Of a stretch of DNA of 64,000 bases, positions 16,847-27,300 are shown in pieces; within the stretch, counting starts at the first letter, position 1, and every line of letters starts with the position of its first letter. Where the stretch lies: assembly GCF_015326965.1 (NCBI RefSeq), contig NZ_CP017659.1:2046001-2110000 (forward strand). Reading direction: 5' to 3'. The stretch comes from Paenibacillus sp. JZ16. GTDB lineage: Bacteria > Bacillota > Bacilli > Paenibacillales > Paenibacillaceae. Below the pieces are notes generated by a model. That model did not search any database. It was not told where the DNA came from and saw only the letters and a program-made list of their open reading frames with translations. The position numbers and the translations under genes are program-made.

Positions 16847-17746
16847 ATGAAGAGGCTCCGTGAGAACGAGCACATCACCGGTTACGTGTTTTCAGCGCCG
16901 TTCGTTCTTGGTTTTCTCATCTTTACCTTATATCCAATTCTGTCGTCCCTGTATTATTCGTTCACCAATTACAATCTGATGGAAGCACCAAGATGGCTGG
17001 GCTTGGGGAATTATGAACGGTTGTTCCTGGAGGACGACAAGATCGGCAAATCGTTCCAGGTCACGTTCACCTATGTATTTGCCAGTGTCCCCCTCCGCCT
17101 TATCTTCGCCCTCTTTGTTGCCATGATCCTGAATACCGCAACCAAGGCGGTAGGGCTGTACCGCTCTGCCTTCTACCTGCCATCTCTCATTGGCGGAAGC
17201 GTGGCCGTGGCTATCATGTGGCAGCAGATCTTTGGCGACAAGGGACTCGTGAACTCTGCCCTTTCCCTCTTCGGGATCCATTCCACGACCTCTTGGATCG
17301 GAAATCCGAGCACGGCGCTATGGACACTAATCGCCTTGTCTATCTGGCAGTTCGGCTCCTCGATGATCATTTTTCTGGCTGGTTTGAAAAATATCCCGAA
17401 GGATTACTATGAGGCTGCCAGCGTGGACGGTGCCAATGCGGTCCATCGCTTTTTCAAGATTACGCTGCCTATGCTCAGCCCCATTATTTTGTTTAATTTG
17501 ACGCTCCAGACAATTTCGGCGTTCCTGACCTTCACTCCGGCCTACATTATTTCGCGCGGAGAAGGCGGGCCCCTGGACCAAACGCTGCTCTATTCGCTCT
17601 ATTTGTACCGCAAGGCGTTCTCGCATTTTGAGATGGGATACGCGTCGGCGCTTGCCTGGATCATGCTCATTATCGTTGGTGTCCTGACCCTGCTCATCTT
17701 CAGATCATCTACCCGCTGGGTTCATTACGAGTCGAAAGGAGATTGA
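16847..17746 (+). CDS. ABC sugar transporter permease (CUT1, YesP-like)
   Basis: This is a 299-aa protein with six membrane helices. The cytoplasmic EAA loop, [27 protein letters not shown], contacts the ATPase. The N-terminus, [34 protein letters not shown], is typical of the MalF/UgpA-type CUT1 subunit. The ATG at 16847 has AGGGG at about 9 bp; a TTG at 16838 is right against that site. It pairs with the next permease to import the oligosaccharide. No ATPase gene is present, consistent with a shared MsmX-type ATPase elsewhere. Confidence 0.93.
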   Translation: MKRLRENEHITGYVFSAPFVLGFLIFTLYPILSSLYYSFTNYNLMEAPRWLGLGNYERLFLEDDKIGKSFQVTFTYVFASVPLRLIFALFVAMILNTATKAVGLYRSAFYLPSLIGGSVAVAIMWQQIFGDKGLVNSALSLFGIHSTTSWIGNPSTALWTLIALSIWQFGSSMIIFLAGLKNIPKDYYEAASVDGANAVHRFFKITLPMLSPIILFNLTLQTISAFLTFTPAYIISRGEGGPLDQTLLYSLYLYRKAFSHFEMGYASALAWIMLIIVGVLTLLIFRSSTRWVHYESKGD

Positions 17747-17751
17747 CGGTT

Positions 17752-18585
17752 ATGACCAAATCCAGACGTGTTCTCTACCATACCCTGGTCGGATTGTTCG
17801 CCCTCTGCATGACTTATCCGATTCTGTGGCTGGTCGCCAGCTCGCTGAAGCCCAATCATGAAATATTCACGACGGCTTACAGCCTGATTCCGAGTCGGCT
17901 GGAATTCTCGAATTATGCTACAGGCTGGAAGGGTTTTGCCGGGACTACCTTCGGTACCTTCTTTAAAAATTCTTTTATCATTGTCATCATATCCACCATC
18001 GGTGCCGTCGCTTCCTCTGCGCTTGTCGCCTTCGGCCTGGCTCGGACCAAGTTCTTCGGTCAGCAATTCTGGTTCGCCTGCATGATGATTACGATGATGC
18101 TGCCTCATGATGTCGTGATCGTTCCGCAGTATGTGATGTTCGCCAAATTCGGCTGGCTGTCTTCCTTCAAACCATTAATTGTTCCCCAATTCTTCGGCAT
18201 TCCGTTCTTCATCTTCCTGATCATGCAATTTATCCGCACCATTCCGAAGGAACTGGATGAAGCCGCCAAGATTGACGGATGCAGCAAATACGGGATATTT
18301 TTCCGGATCGTTGTGCCATTGATCGTACCCGCTCTCATTACGTGTTCCATATTCTCCTTCTACTGGAGATGGGATGATTTCATCAATCCGCTCATTTACT
18401 TGAACAATCCGGAGAAATACCCGGTGTCACTTGCCTTGAAGCTCTTCCTTGACGGGGAGTCGCTTAATAACTGGGGCGGCATGTTTGCTATGGCTACCTT
18501 ATCGCTGCTGCCGGTCGTCATCGTCTTCTTTATCTTCCAGAAATATATCGTGGAAGGGATCAGTACGACGGGATTGAAAGGGTAA
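17752..18585 (+). CDS. ABC sugar transporter permease (CUT1, YesQ-like)
   Basis: This is a 277-aa MalG-type permease with six helices. The EAA loop is [28 protein letters not shown], and the C-terminus ends in [16 protein letters not shown] as in this family. AAAGGAG lies 10 bp before the ATG at 17752; an upstream in-frame TTG overlapping the previous stop is too close to that site. It forms the second half of the membrane channel with the upstream permease. Confidence 0.93.
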   Translation: MTKSRRVLYHTLVGLFALCMTYPILWLVASSLKPNHEIFTTAYSLIPSRLEFSNYATGWKGFAGTTFGTFFKNSFIIVIISTIGAVASSALVAFGLARTKFFGQQFWFACMMITMMLPHDVVIVPQYVMFAKFGWLSSFKPLIVPQFFGIPFFIFLIMQFIRTIPKELDEAAKIDGCSKYGIFFRIVVPLIVPALITCSIFSFYWRWDDFINPLIYLNNPEKYPVSLALKLFLDGESLNNWGGMFAMATLSLLPVVIVFFIFQKYIVEGISTTGLKG

Positions 18586-18630
18586 TTCATACAGATAGAA
18601 GCAAATAGAATATGAAGGGAGTTTCTCATC

Positions 18631-19662
18631 ATGCCTGCACTTGTATTTGATGATCAACAGATTGAGGTTGTCATAGACCGCGTGGTCGACCGGACCTTTC
18701 GCATGGATTTCAGCTGGGACTGGCCGGGCGGGGTCGCCTTTTACGGAGTATGCGAAGCCTATAAGGCCACCGGCAAACAGGAGTATCTGGAACAGCTGAA
18801 AGCCTGGGTCGATGAAAATATGGAGGATGGGCTGCCCAAGCTGTCCGTCAACGGCGTCTCCATCGGTCATTCCCTGCTGACCTTATACGAGGTTTATGAA
18901 GATGAGCGGTATATTGAAACGGCCAAGGAAATGGCCGAGTTTCTCACGCATGATGCGCTGCGTTTCGGCAACGGCATCTTTCAGCATACGGTGAACTCCG
19001 AAACGTATAACTTTCCGGAGCAGGCGTGGGTTGATACGATGTTCATGGCAGGCTACTTCCTGCTTCGGATCGGCGTGATGCTGGACCGGGAGGATTACTT
19101 CGAGGATGGCCTGAAGCAGTATCATGGCCATGAAGATTGCCTGCAGGACCCTGTTACGAATCTCTATTACCACGGCTGGGACAATATTGCCGGCAACCAT
19201 ATGTCGGGCGTGTTCTGGTGCCGGGGCAATGCCTGGGCCGCCATCACGATGGCTCGTGCACTGGAGCTCGTGCCGGTTACGCATCCTTCCTTCATGATCA
19301 TCGAAGGATCGCTGCGCGACCAGCTCAGCGCCCTGGTCCGGCTGCAGCATGAATCCGGCCTGTGGCATACGATTACAAGCGATCCGCAATCCCCGCTGGA
19401 AACGTCCGGCTCGGCCGGCATCGCCGCCGCCCTGCTGACCAAGGGACGCATCTATAATAAATACACGCAGAAATCGATTGACGGCATTTTGTCCAAGATT
19501 ACTGAGGATGGCACCGTAACCGGCGTATCCGCGGGAACGGCCGTCATGAAAGACGCCGCAGGTTACAGAGGCGTGCCCGATAAGCGAATCCAGGGCTGGG
19601 GTCAAGGCTTGGCTCTGACCTTTCTCGCGGAAGTGCTGAAGAACAAGGACAATCCTTATTGA
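18631..19662 (+). CDS. GH105 unsaturated rhamnogalacturonyl hydrolase (YteR/YesR-like)
   Basis: This is a 343-aa cytoplasmic enzyme with an (alpha/alpha)6-barrel. QAWVDTMFMAGYFLLR carries the likely catalytic Asp135 (equivalent to Asp143 in YteR). YYHGWDN (His181), GVFWCRGNAWAAI and GLWHTI...ETSGSAGIAAAL are the other conserved blocks. It removes the 4,5-unsaturated galacturonyl residue left by a lyase, releasing a rhamnose-containing product. GAAGGGAG precedes the ATG at 18631. With the CE12 esterase and the transporter it forms an import-and-trim pathway. No lyase gene is seen in this window. Confidence 0.93.
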   Translation: MPALVFDDQQIEVVIDRVVDRTFRMDFSWDWPGGVAFYGVCEAYKATGKQEYLEQLKAWVDENMEDGLPKLSVNGVSIGHSLLTLYEVYEDERYIETAKEMAEFLTHDALRFGNGIFQHTVNSETYNFPEQAWVDTMFMAGYFLLRIGVMLDREDYFEDGLKQYHGHEDCLQDPVTNLYYHGWDNIAGNHMSGVFWCRGNAWAAITMARALELVPVTHPSFMIIEGSLRDQLSALVRLQHESGLWHTITSDPQSPLETSGSAGIAAALLTKGRIYNKYTQKSIDGILSKITEDGTVTGVSAGTAVMKDAAGYRGVPDKRIQGWGQGLALTFLAEVLKNKDNPY

Positions 19663-19681
19663 TGAAATGAGTTACAAAAAA

Positions 19682-19724
19682 AGGCAGGATTGGAGAGGAT
19701 CAAGTGCGCCTCTACAACCTGCCT
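19682..19724 (-). terminator. Terminator downstream of the penicillin-binding protein transcript
   Basis: AGGCAGG / CCTGCCT form a stem with inner GAGAGG/CCTCT pairing. On the minus strand the stem is followed by TTTTTTT. The plus strand lacks a T-tract, so it mainly serves the leftward transcript. Confidence 0.65.
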
Positions 19725-19728
19725 ATTG

Positions 19729-19815
19729 TTATATGCGTTTCCACAAGCGATATTTTATTGAAAAATAACCGGTTAACAGGACAGTTATAACAAGGATAAT
19801 TACATTCAAAATCAT
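19729..19815 (-). CDS. Possible 28-aa hydrophobic peptide
   Basis: The frame MILNVIILVITVLLTGYFSI... is a single membrane helix with a basic tail (KYRLWKRI). AAAAGGGG lies about 10 bp before the ATG. It sits between the penicillin-binding protein stop and the terminator, on the same strand. An in-frame ATG further upstream, overlapping the penicillin-binding protein stop, would give 49 aa with an Arg-rich front. It could be a real small membrane protein or chance; I know no homologue. Confidence 0.35.
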   Translation of the reverse strand: MILNVIILVITVLLTGYFSIKYRLWKRI

Positions 19816-19870
19816 TGCTTTATCGCCCCTTTTCCCATCGCTAATCTTCACGATTCTACGTCTACGCTGT

Positions 19871-21937
19871 TTATTCATTGTCCCCTGTCTCGTCTTGAGT
19901 GCTGTCCTTCTGCTCATCTGTCTTCTTCGGATGCGGTGTTCCATCAAGTCCATAGACTTCGTCATAAGCATCGAATATTTTCCTCGCAATCGGCGCAGCG
20001 CTTTGCGAGCCGAAGCCGCCCTCCGGCACAACCACGGCAACTGCCAGCTTCGGATTATCTCGCGGAGCAAAGGCGATGAAGACGCCGTTATCAAGGTTAA
20101 CACCTTTATATGATTGCTCGGATGTACCAGTTTTGCGGGCAAAATCATATTTAAAATCTTCGAAGGCTGCCAGCCCCTGCGTATTCATCCCCCGCTTGAC
20201 GGTCTGCCAATACGCTTTGGGGAACTCGACCTCGTTCAGAACCTCGCGCCCGAATTTCTTGATTATCTTGCCATCCTGGTCCGTGATTTTGCTGACCAGC
20301 TGCGGCTTGACCCGCTTGCCTTCATTTGCCAGCATGACGGTGTATTGAGCAAGCTGTAGAGGGGTGTATTTACCCTGCTGACCGAAGGAAGCGTAGGCTA
20401 ACGCCGCCAGATTACTTCCCGCTGCTTTGGTATCGGTATAATTTTTCAATCCTTTATGCTCGTTGGGCAAACCGCTCCCCGTTACGACGCCAAGACCAAA
20501 CTTCTCCATATACTCATCCCAGACCGTAACGCCCTTCTCCCCGCCATACTTATTGACAAGCCTTTTGCCGATCATATCAATCATAAAAGCATTCGAGGAT
20601 TGCTGAATCGCTAACTGCGGCTTGATGGGACCGTTTCGATGACCGCCCGAGTTGGATATCCTCGTTTCGCTTCCTTCCCGACCTATGGTGGCGTACCCTT
20701 GATCAGGATAAGTGTCATTAATGCCAAATAACCCCTCATTAAGCCCGATCAGCACCGTCAGCGGTTTAATGACGGAACCGAGAAAGATCATGGATTCAAA
20801 GCCGTTTCCCGAGCGACCTGATCCATAGATTGTAATCGTCCCGTTTCCCGACGAGTCTACGACATCCTGCGTAATCTTGCCACCATTTACCCGCACATTC
20901 GAGTCGTAATCCGGCATGCTCGCCATCGCAACCACATGACCGGTATCCACCTCCATGGCAACCGCATATCCGGTTAAGGCATCCTTATGCAACTTACCCG
21001 ATACCGGATGAGTATGAAGATATTGGAGCTGATCCATAATGGCCTGCTCCGTGGCAAGCTGAATGTCTTTATGAATCGTGGTGTGAATATCAAGGCCTTT
21101 TTCGGGAGCGACCATCGTCGGTACGCCGTCCACCATATTCTGCGGATTGATCGGAATGCTGAGATACCCGCTCTTGCCGCGCAGTTCTTCCTGGTACATC
21201 CGTTCCAATCCGTCATAGCCAATCCACTCTTCTTCCGTGTAGATCAAGCCGGGATTCTTCTGATCCTTGTTGCTCTGATCAATAGCCTCATAATCCTTAA
21301 GGTCTTTGGAGCCTCTGAACTTCTTTAGATATCCGATCGTCTGAACGGCCACCGTATCCGGATCGTAGTGTCTAACATTCTCCTCCACAATCTGGATGCC
21401 GGGAAACTTGGCTCGGTTCTCCATAAAATAAGCGATCTCTTCCTTCGTCAAATCCGTCTTGATGCGTCTGGGTTCATAACCATGCTGCTTGTTATATTCC
21501 AAATCCAGGTCGTCCATCACTTTCTTCACTGTGATCGGTTCTGCCTCGGGGTCCCCATACTTGTTAAACGCTTGGACAATTCGTTTTGCCATTTCCTCCG
21601 CTTCCGGCCTGTTCGCTTTGCCCTTGTCCGTCTTCTTGCTGTAATCCTTCATGAGCGTGATATATAAAGAATTTGAAGCCGTAGAGTATGCAAGCTTGGT
21701 GCCGGACGCATCGATGATGGACCCCCGGATCGGCTGCAGCGGGAAATGCTTCTGCTCCCCCCCGGTTTCCTGGCTTGCCAGCTCCGGTCCCTCCACGAAC
21801 TGTAAAATGGCCATGCGAACGATAATGACGCAAAAGATTAAAAATGCGCTGAAAAAGAAAATGTTAATCCGCCCATGAAATCTACGCCTGATTTCTGATT
21901 CATCCGGTACGTCTTTATAAGGTTTAAAGCCTATCAC
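19871..21937 (-). CDS. Class B penicillin-binding protein (peptidoglycan transpeptidase)
   Basis: This is a 688-aa protein. A short cytoplasmic tail is followed by a membrane anchor (about 25-45), a dimerisation domain with PIRGSIIDASGTKLAYS, and the transpeptidase domain. Catalytic motifs are intact: SVIK with Ser388, SSN at 447-449 and KTG from Lys602. It cross-links peptidoglycan outside the membrane and resembles the PBP2/PbpA elongation-type group. The C-terminus is highly polar (Asp/Glu/Lys/Thr). The start is GTG at 21937 after AAAGGAG. It lies 27 bp after a NUDIX gene. Its exact paralogue group is uncertain. Confidence 0.92.
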   Translation of the reverse strand: MIGFKPYKDVPDESEIRRRFHGRINIFFFSAFLIFCVIIVRMAILQFVEGPELASQETGGEQKHFPLQPIRGSIIDASGTKLAYSTASNSLYITLMKDYSKKTDKGKANRPEAEEMAKRIVQAFNKYGDPEAEPITVKKVMDDLDLEYNKQHGYEPRRIKTDLTKEEIAYFMENRAKFPGIQIVEENVRHYDPDTVAVQTIGYLKKFRGSKDLKDYEAIDQSNKDQKNPGLIYTEEEWIGYDGLERMYQEELRGKSGYLSIPINPQNMVDGVPTMVAPEKGLDIHTTIHKDIQLATEQAIMDQLQYLHTHPVSGKLHKDALTGYAVAMEVDTGHVVAMASMPDYDSNVRVNGGKITQDVVDSSGNGTITIYGSGRSGNGFESMIFLGSVIKPLTVLIGLNEGLFGINDTYPDQGYATIGREGSETRISNSGGHRNGPIKPQLAIQQSSNAFMIDMIGKRLVNKYGGEKGVTVWDEYMEKFGLGVVTGSGLPNEHKGLKNYTDTKAAGSNLAALAYASFGQQGKYTPLQLAQYTVMLANEGKRVKPQLVSKITDQDGKIIKKFGREVLNEVEFPKAYWQTVKRGMNTQGLAAFEDFKYDFARKTGTSEQSYKGVNLDNGVFIAFAPRDNPKLAVAVVVPEGGFGSQSAAPIARKIFDAYDEVYGLDGTPHPKKTDEQKDSTQDETGDNE

Positions 21938-21964
21938 ATTGTCTACGCTCCTTTGTTATATGTT

Positions 21965-22582
21965 TTAATCCAGCCAAGTCGGCAAATGCGGGTTGTTCTC
22001 GAATTCGAATATTCTCTTCAGCTGTTCCTTGGTATTCCGTTCTTCGGACAACGGCGGCAGTTCGTCCTGAGGGAAAAAACCGAACGCGGACGTTTCGGTC
22101 CCAACGCCTGCGGCTCCGCCCGTAATGTCGCACTGAATAAACATTTTGTACACGTGGAAGGCCGAAGGCGGATGGTTATGAAATTTCTTGTCCAATACGG
22201 CCAGCAGCCTCCCTGCACGCACGTCGTAACCGGCCTCTTCCTTCACTTCCTTCACCACGACCTCCGCAGGGGATAAGCCGATGTCCGCCCATCCTCCCGG
22301 CAGCGCCCAAGCCCCGTCGGCCTTTTCCTTCACCAGCAGCAGCTTTCCGTCTTGAAAAATAACGCCGCGGACATCCACCTTCGGCGTTTGGTATCCGGTT
22401 TCACTCGCAAACAGCGTACGGATCTTCTCTTCGCCCGCCTCGGTATACTCCTGCATGATCTGGATGCTGAGCTCCCTCAGCTGCTCAAACCGTTCCTTGT
22501 CATAAACGTCCCTCGTATACTCCAGTCCGGCCTGGCTGATGGCCTGCATCTCCTTTGCCCACGCTAACCATTTTATTGTCAT
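21965..22582 (-). CDS. NUDIX hydrolase with N-terminal helical domain (YjhB/COG1051-like)
   Basis: This is a 205-aa protein. Residues about 1-65 are helical (ARAKEMQAISQAGLEYTRD-like region), followed by the NUDIX fold with GGWADIGLSPAEVVVKEVKEEAGY as the GX5EX7REVXEEXG-type box, although the arginine position is Lys here (VVKEVKEEAG). It probably hydrolyses a nucleoside diphosphate derivative such as ADP-ribose. I use ATG 22582 (MTIKWLAW) because GAAGAGG is 9 bp upstream; two earlier in-frame starts lie on that site. The next gene downstream is the penicillin-binding protein. Confidence 0.85.
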   Translation of the reverse strand: MTIKWLAWAKEMQAISQAGLEYTRDVYDKERFEQLRELSIQIMQEYTEAGEEKIRTLFASETGYQTPKVDVRGVIFQDGKLLLVKEKADGAWALPGGWADIGLSPAEVVVKEVKEEAGYDVRAGRLLAVLDKKFHNHPPSAFHVYKMFIQCDITGGAAGVGTETSAFGFFPQDELPPLSEERNTKEQLKRIFEFENNPHLPTWLD

Positions 22583-22726
22583 AGGTTTCATCCTCTTCAA
22601 AGAATCTCATAATATATAACGCCTGCTATACGTGATTGGTTTATAATGGAAGTGCTGATTTCAAAATTATAACATATTTTCTAGCAAGTTATGAGACAAA
22701 GGATATAAAAGGGGGGACAGCTGGAC

Positions 22727-23209
22727 ATGAAAAAAATGCGGCCGGTGTTATACATTGTTCTTCTAATCATGGTGTTCGGTACCGGGTACTACATCGGATC
22801 CAGGTCTGAGAACGTAACGCCGATCTCGAAGGAAAATGCCCGCAAAGCCGTTCAGACCCTGTGGGTGAAAGCCGCCGAACCTCCGCTGCCCAAGGTAAGC
22901 ATTGACGGCACCGAGATCAAGCTGCAACGTGGCGGTTATTCGTGGTGCAACGGGGATAACTGCGCGACGACGGATGCGGCCCGTCCCAGGCTTGAGGATA
23001 TGACGCCGGTTGCGGTCCAAGCCGGTGCCGACATTCAATCGAAGCCACCCGAAGGAATACAAGGCTTCACCATTCTCAACTTGACGGACTCAGGTAACGA
23101 TGGATATACCGTACCAGCGAAAGCCGGCTCGTACCTGTACGAAATTCACTGCACATGGCCCCTGGATCAAGGAGAAGCCAGCTTTTATTTCGCGGTGACG
23201 GTTGAATAG
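22727..23209 (+). CDS. Membrane-anchored or secreted hypothetical protein
   Basis: This is a 160-aa protein. An N-terminal hydrophobic segment (about 7-25) is followed by an extracellular region with four cysteines in total: two close together (SWCNGDNCATT), and one in EIHCTWPL, besides none in the helix. The end, GSYLYEIHCTWPLDQGEASFYFAVTVE, looks beta-rich. AAAGGGGGG precedes the ATG. I do not recognise the family beyond a general likeness to Bacillus exported small proteins. It is followed by a bidirectional terminator. Confidence 0.7.
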   Translation: MKKMRPVLYIVLLIMVFGTGYYIGSRSENVTPISKENARKAVQTLWVKAAEPPLPKVSIDGTEIKLQRGGYSWCNGDNCATTDAARPRLEDMTPVAVQAGADIQSKPPEGIQGFTILNLTDSGNDGYTVPAKAGSYLYEIHCTWPLDQGEASFYFAVTVE

Positions 23210-23261
23210 ACCTGCTGTGGATTGATTTACCAAGCATCTCGCATCCGTCTTTCCATAAGAA

Positions 23262-23293
23262 AAGAAACAGCCCCGGCGCCAGGGCTGTTTCTT
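23262..23293. terminator. Bidirectional terminator
   Basis: Perfect 12-bp arms AAGAAACAGCCC / GGGCTGTTTCTT enclose an 8-base loop between convergent genes. The A-rich 5' side and T-containing 3' side suit both directions. Confidence 0.8.
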
Positions 23294-23316
23294 CGTTTTC
23301 ATTATGAATTCGTTGT

Positions 23317-23652
23317 TTACTTCTCATCCCTTTGATTCGTTCGGATTAAGGCATACGCCAATTGTCCGGCCATCCCCAGGAATAAACCCGTTCCGACGAC
23401 AATATAGACCATCGTGAATGTTTTACCAAGCGGCGTCTGCGGCACGAATTCCGGATGCCCTACCGTGCTCAAGGTAACCACGCAGAAATAAAGTGCATCC
23501 AGCACCGACAAGCCTTCTTGTCTGGTATAAAACATCGTGCCCGATAACAGCATGATGACGATAAGCACAAACAGCGCTACAAAATACCGCTGCTTAAACG
23601 CTCGAAACAGACCGCTGAAAAGACGTTTTAACGTTAGTAAAAAAGATATCAT
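23317..23652 (-). CDS. Two-helix potassium-channel-like protein with an atypical filter
   Basis: This is a 111-aa protein with two membrane helices (about 22-40 and 79-104) around a pore loop, ALYFCVVTLSTVGHPEFVPQTPLGK. The order is that of an Ion_trans_2 K+ channel, but the filter reads TVGHPE where TVGYGD is usual. It has no RCK/TrkA-N domain. It should tetramerise in the membrane; ion selectivity may be changed. No other transport gene is adjacent. Confidence 0.8.
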   Translation of the reverse strand: MISFLLTLKRLFSGLFRAFKQRYFVALFVLIVIMLLSGTMFYTRQEGLSVLDALYFCVVTLSTVGHPEFVPQTPLGKTFTMVYIVVGTGLFLGMAGQLAYALIRTNQRDEK

Positions 23653-23742
23653 CCCGGAAACCGTCCTATTCTATAACTGGAGTATACGTTACATCAATCT
23701 TATACAGCTATTATATCAGCGTTTATGTTCTGCGCCCATCAG

Positions 23743-24315
23743 CTAAGGATGAACGGAGAGAATATTCCCTTCGGAATCGATACTTCGAAATATAAAACCT
23801 CCGATTTGATCGGAAGGCAGCTGTTCATAATGAACGGCATATCCTTGTTCGACATCCATTTCAATGTAGACCCCGGACAAGGCTTTGATCTGATCCAGAT
23901 CATCGATCGGCTCATCATCCCATGGCTCATTAGTCACGATGATCTTCCTGCTCTCGTTCTCTGAAGTCTCGACCGCCAGTAAGGTATCATACATATCCTC
24001 CCCGCGACGGCTAGCAGACCAGATCCGAGTAAAGGGTTCATCTTCGGATCCCCGTTCCAGAACGACCGAGTTCGAAGCACGGTGCAGCAGTCCCCATTTA
24101 CTTTCCATAAGGGTGACCATCTTCACGTTGCCATCATGCCAGACGATCAGCTTGTGATGATCCCCTATTCTCTCGTATAACTTATCCCCGGTATACGCAG
24201 GATGCAAGCGCTGCAAGGCCTGCTCTTCATTGTATACATATCCACCCAGGAAAAGCGGCATGTAACTGATGACGACCAACACGGCTGCCAGTATGAGAAA
24301 CATTGTTTTTTTCAA
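23743..24315 (-). CDS. Hypothetical single-pass exported protein
   Basis: This is a 190-aa protein. One N-terminal hydrophobic helix (about 4-24) has no clear cleavage site, followed by an acidic, beta-rich extracellular domain (LIVWHDGNVKMVTLMESKWGLLHRASNS ... GVYIEMDVEQGYAVHYEQLPSDQIGGFIFRSID). GGAGTTGTTG lies before the ATG. No known domain is recognised. It is on the same strand as the SNF2 helicase, with 53 bp between them. Confidence 0.65.
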   Translation of the reverse strand: MKKTMFLILAAVLVVISYMPLFLGGYVYNEEQALQRLHPAYTGDKLYERIGDHHKLIVWHDGNVKMVTLMESKWGLLHRASNSVVLERGSEDEPFTRIWSASRRGEDMYDTLLAVETSENESRKIIVTNEPWDDEPIDDLDQIKALSGVYIEMDVEQGYAVHYEQLPSDQIGGFIFRSIDSEGNILSVHP

Positions 24316-24368
24316 AACAACAACTCCTTGTCATCTTTTGCACTCGAGCGCCATCCATACCCATGAGT

Positions 24369-27300
24369 TTAGCTCTGAAGGGACAACAGCTCCCGGATCT
24401 CCGCCTCGGTCCAGCTTGGAAGCGACTCTTCTCCCGGCTGAACCAGTTCCTCGATCAGATCCTTCTTCTTCTGCTGCAGAGCAGCCATTTTATCCTCGAT
24501 GGTATCCTGAGCCACCAGCCGTATCACCTGCACAACCTTCTTCTGTCCGATGCGATGGGCCCGGTCCATCGCCTGCTGCTCCACAGCCGGATTCCACCAC
24601 AGGTCATACAAGATCACCGTATCGGCCCCGGTCAGGTTCAGCCCCGTTCCGCCTGCCTTCAGCGAGATGAGGAACACTTCCCGTTCTCCCTCGTTGAAGC
24701 GTTCGCACAGCTCCACCCGCTTCGATGCCGGAGTCTGTCCATCCAGATAGAAAAACGGGATCCCCCGATATCCGAGCTCCCCGGCAATCAGATTCAGCAT
24801 CCCCGTAAACTGGGAGAATACCAGCATCCTTCTGCCTGCAAGACGACATTCCTCAATGGTTTCCAGGAGCTGCTCAAACTTGGCCGAACTGCCCTCATAG
24901 CCTTCCACGAATAGGGCCGGGTGACAGCAGATCTGGCGCAGACGGGTAATGCCCGCCAGGATGCGAATCCGGCTTTTCTGAAATCCATCCTGCGCCAAAT
25001 GCTTGAGCGTCTCCTGTCTTAACTTCGCAAGATAGGCTGTATAGAGCTTCTTCTGTTCGATCAGCAGGCTTGATGCCTGAACCGTCTCGATCTTCTCCGG
25101 CAGCTCCTTGAGCACATCCGATTTCAGCCTGCGAAGCAGGAAGGGACGCACCCGCCTCAACAGGGTTTCTTTCGGCAATTCCTGAAACGCTTTTCGATCT
25201 CCAAAGAGTGCCGGGAAAACGGCGTCATATATGGACCACAGCTCCTCCAGCCGGTTCTCGACCGGGGTGCCTGTCAGTGCAAACCGATAACGGGCATGAA
25301 GCGTTTTGACAACCTGAGCCGTTTGCGTTGTATAATTTTTGAAGAATTGGGCTTCATCCAGAATTAACGTTAAGAACGGCAGCTTCGCATACCGCTCAAC
25401 GTCCCTGCGGAGCAGCGGGTACGAAGTAATGATAACATCTGCGTTCCCCGCATTCTGTATAATCTTAGTCCGCTCGGTCTGCGTGCCATCGGCAATGACG
25501 GCCTTGATCTCGGGTGCAAACTTCTGGAGCTCGTTAAACCAGTTATAGAGCAGTGAGGCAGGCGCCACGATAAGTGCAGGTTCGCTGCGCTCTCTGATCT
25601 CCGGGAGCACCGACAGAATGAAAGCAATGCTCTGAATGGTTTTACCGAGGCCCATGTCATCGGCCAAGATGCCGCCGAAGCGGTAATGGGCCATCGTCTT
25701 CATCCATTGGAAACCAAACTTCTGATAATCCCGGAGGACCGTTTCGAGGCTCGGCGGCACGGCAAAATCCAAATGATCCGGATTCTTCACGTGCTGCAGC
25801 ATTCGGCGCAAGGATCGGCCAAGCTGGACCGCTGATCCCATTTCCTCCCAATCCAGCAGCTGAAGTCCTTGGACTGCCGGCATTTTGAATTCTGTGCCCT
25901 CCCCTTCGTATAACCAAGGCCCTACCCGGTTCATTAAGGCAACCATGGCCTGGAACTCGGCGCTCTCCAGCGGAAGCAGCGCTCCGTTTCGCAACCGGTG
26001 ATATTTTCGTTTTTCTTCAAGCGATTTGACGATTTCCCGGATTTCGGCTTCCCGAATCCCCTCCATGTCAAACTTCAATTCAAGCCAATCCGTCCGTTCG
26101 TCGACCTCCACCCGCACCTTGGCTCCCATCGGTTCAGTCAGCACCCGTTCCTTCACGGCTGTCGTTGCATAAACAACCAGCAGCTTCTCCAGCTGCGGGA
26201 TCGTATGATACAGGAAATCGTATTCGGCATCCTCATCGTTCATGAAGAAGCCGCCATCCGTTTTGGCAAAGGAGGCGTTTTCCATAAGCTCTAGAATCCG
26301 CTGCTCCTGCTCTCCGTCGCGAACGAGGATTGAGCTGCTGCTGCGTGTTGCACGATGTCCCTCCAACGGATTAATGGTGATTTCTCCGTATTGAAATTCG
26401 AGTCCGGCCAAAAGCCGGCCACGCACCCTGTCCAGATAGAGCTTCGCTTTTAAAGGCGTTTTGACAATGCGGTCCGATACGGTCTGTGCCACGTGGACAC
26501 TTCCAAGCTTCATCAGTCCCGGAACCACCCGTTCCATAATGGACTCCATCATCTCAGGTTGAATCCGGATATGCGGTTTATTCGAATTCTCAAGCAGCTC
26601 CTTCATCTCGGAGAGTCTTCTGCAAGCATCCAATTCAAGCTGAATGAGCTTACCGTCCACAATGACGAGGCCGTATCCCTCCAGAACGATCATTCGCTCC
26701 AGTCCCTCGATCTTCATCAGGTAGTGATCATCCCCGGCTTCATCAAACTCGAATTGAAGGGGGATCGGATCTTGAACGAATTCCAGCTTATCCGTGAGGA
26801 TCCCGTCCAAAGACAGCAGGGAATGGTTCGAATGGGATATTCGTTCCCTAACCTCAGGCCAAAAAGTGGGAGGAATAATCAGCATTCGGTCGCCGCCTCC
26901 CTTTTTGCCATGCGGAGCATACATGTCCAGTGACTGTTTAAACATACTTTCATGCTCGTATATACGAATCAGCTCATGGAGAATATCATCATCCTCCTTT
27001 TTAAAGCTGTGTTGCTCCGGATCGTACGTGAAATTCTTCGTGAACATGCAGGTCTCTCCGAGTTTTACACACGCCAGAAACTCTCGGATCCGCTGCACAA
27101 TGTACAAGCGTTTCTTACCGATTCGCAGTTCAACGCCAAACAGATATTTCCGATTTCCGTAAGGATATAACTTGAAAATGAACTCCATCTCCAGAACTTC
27201 CCGGGTGTCAAACCTGGATGCTGCCGTAGCCCTCCGGCCTGCAGAATAAGAGAACAATCCGAGCAGCTGGCTGCTGAGCCGCGCATCCTGCTCCCCTTCG

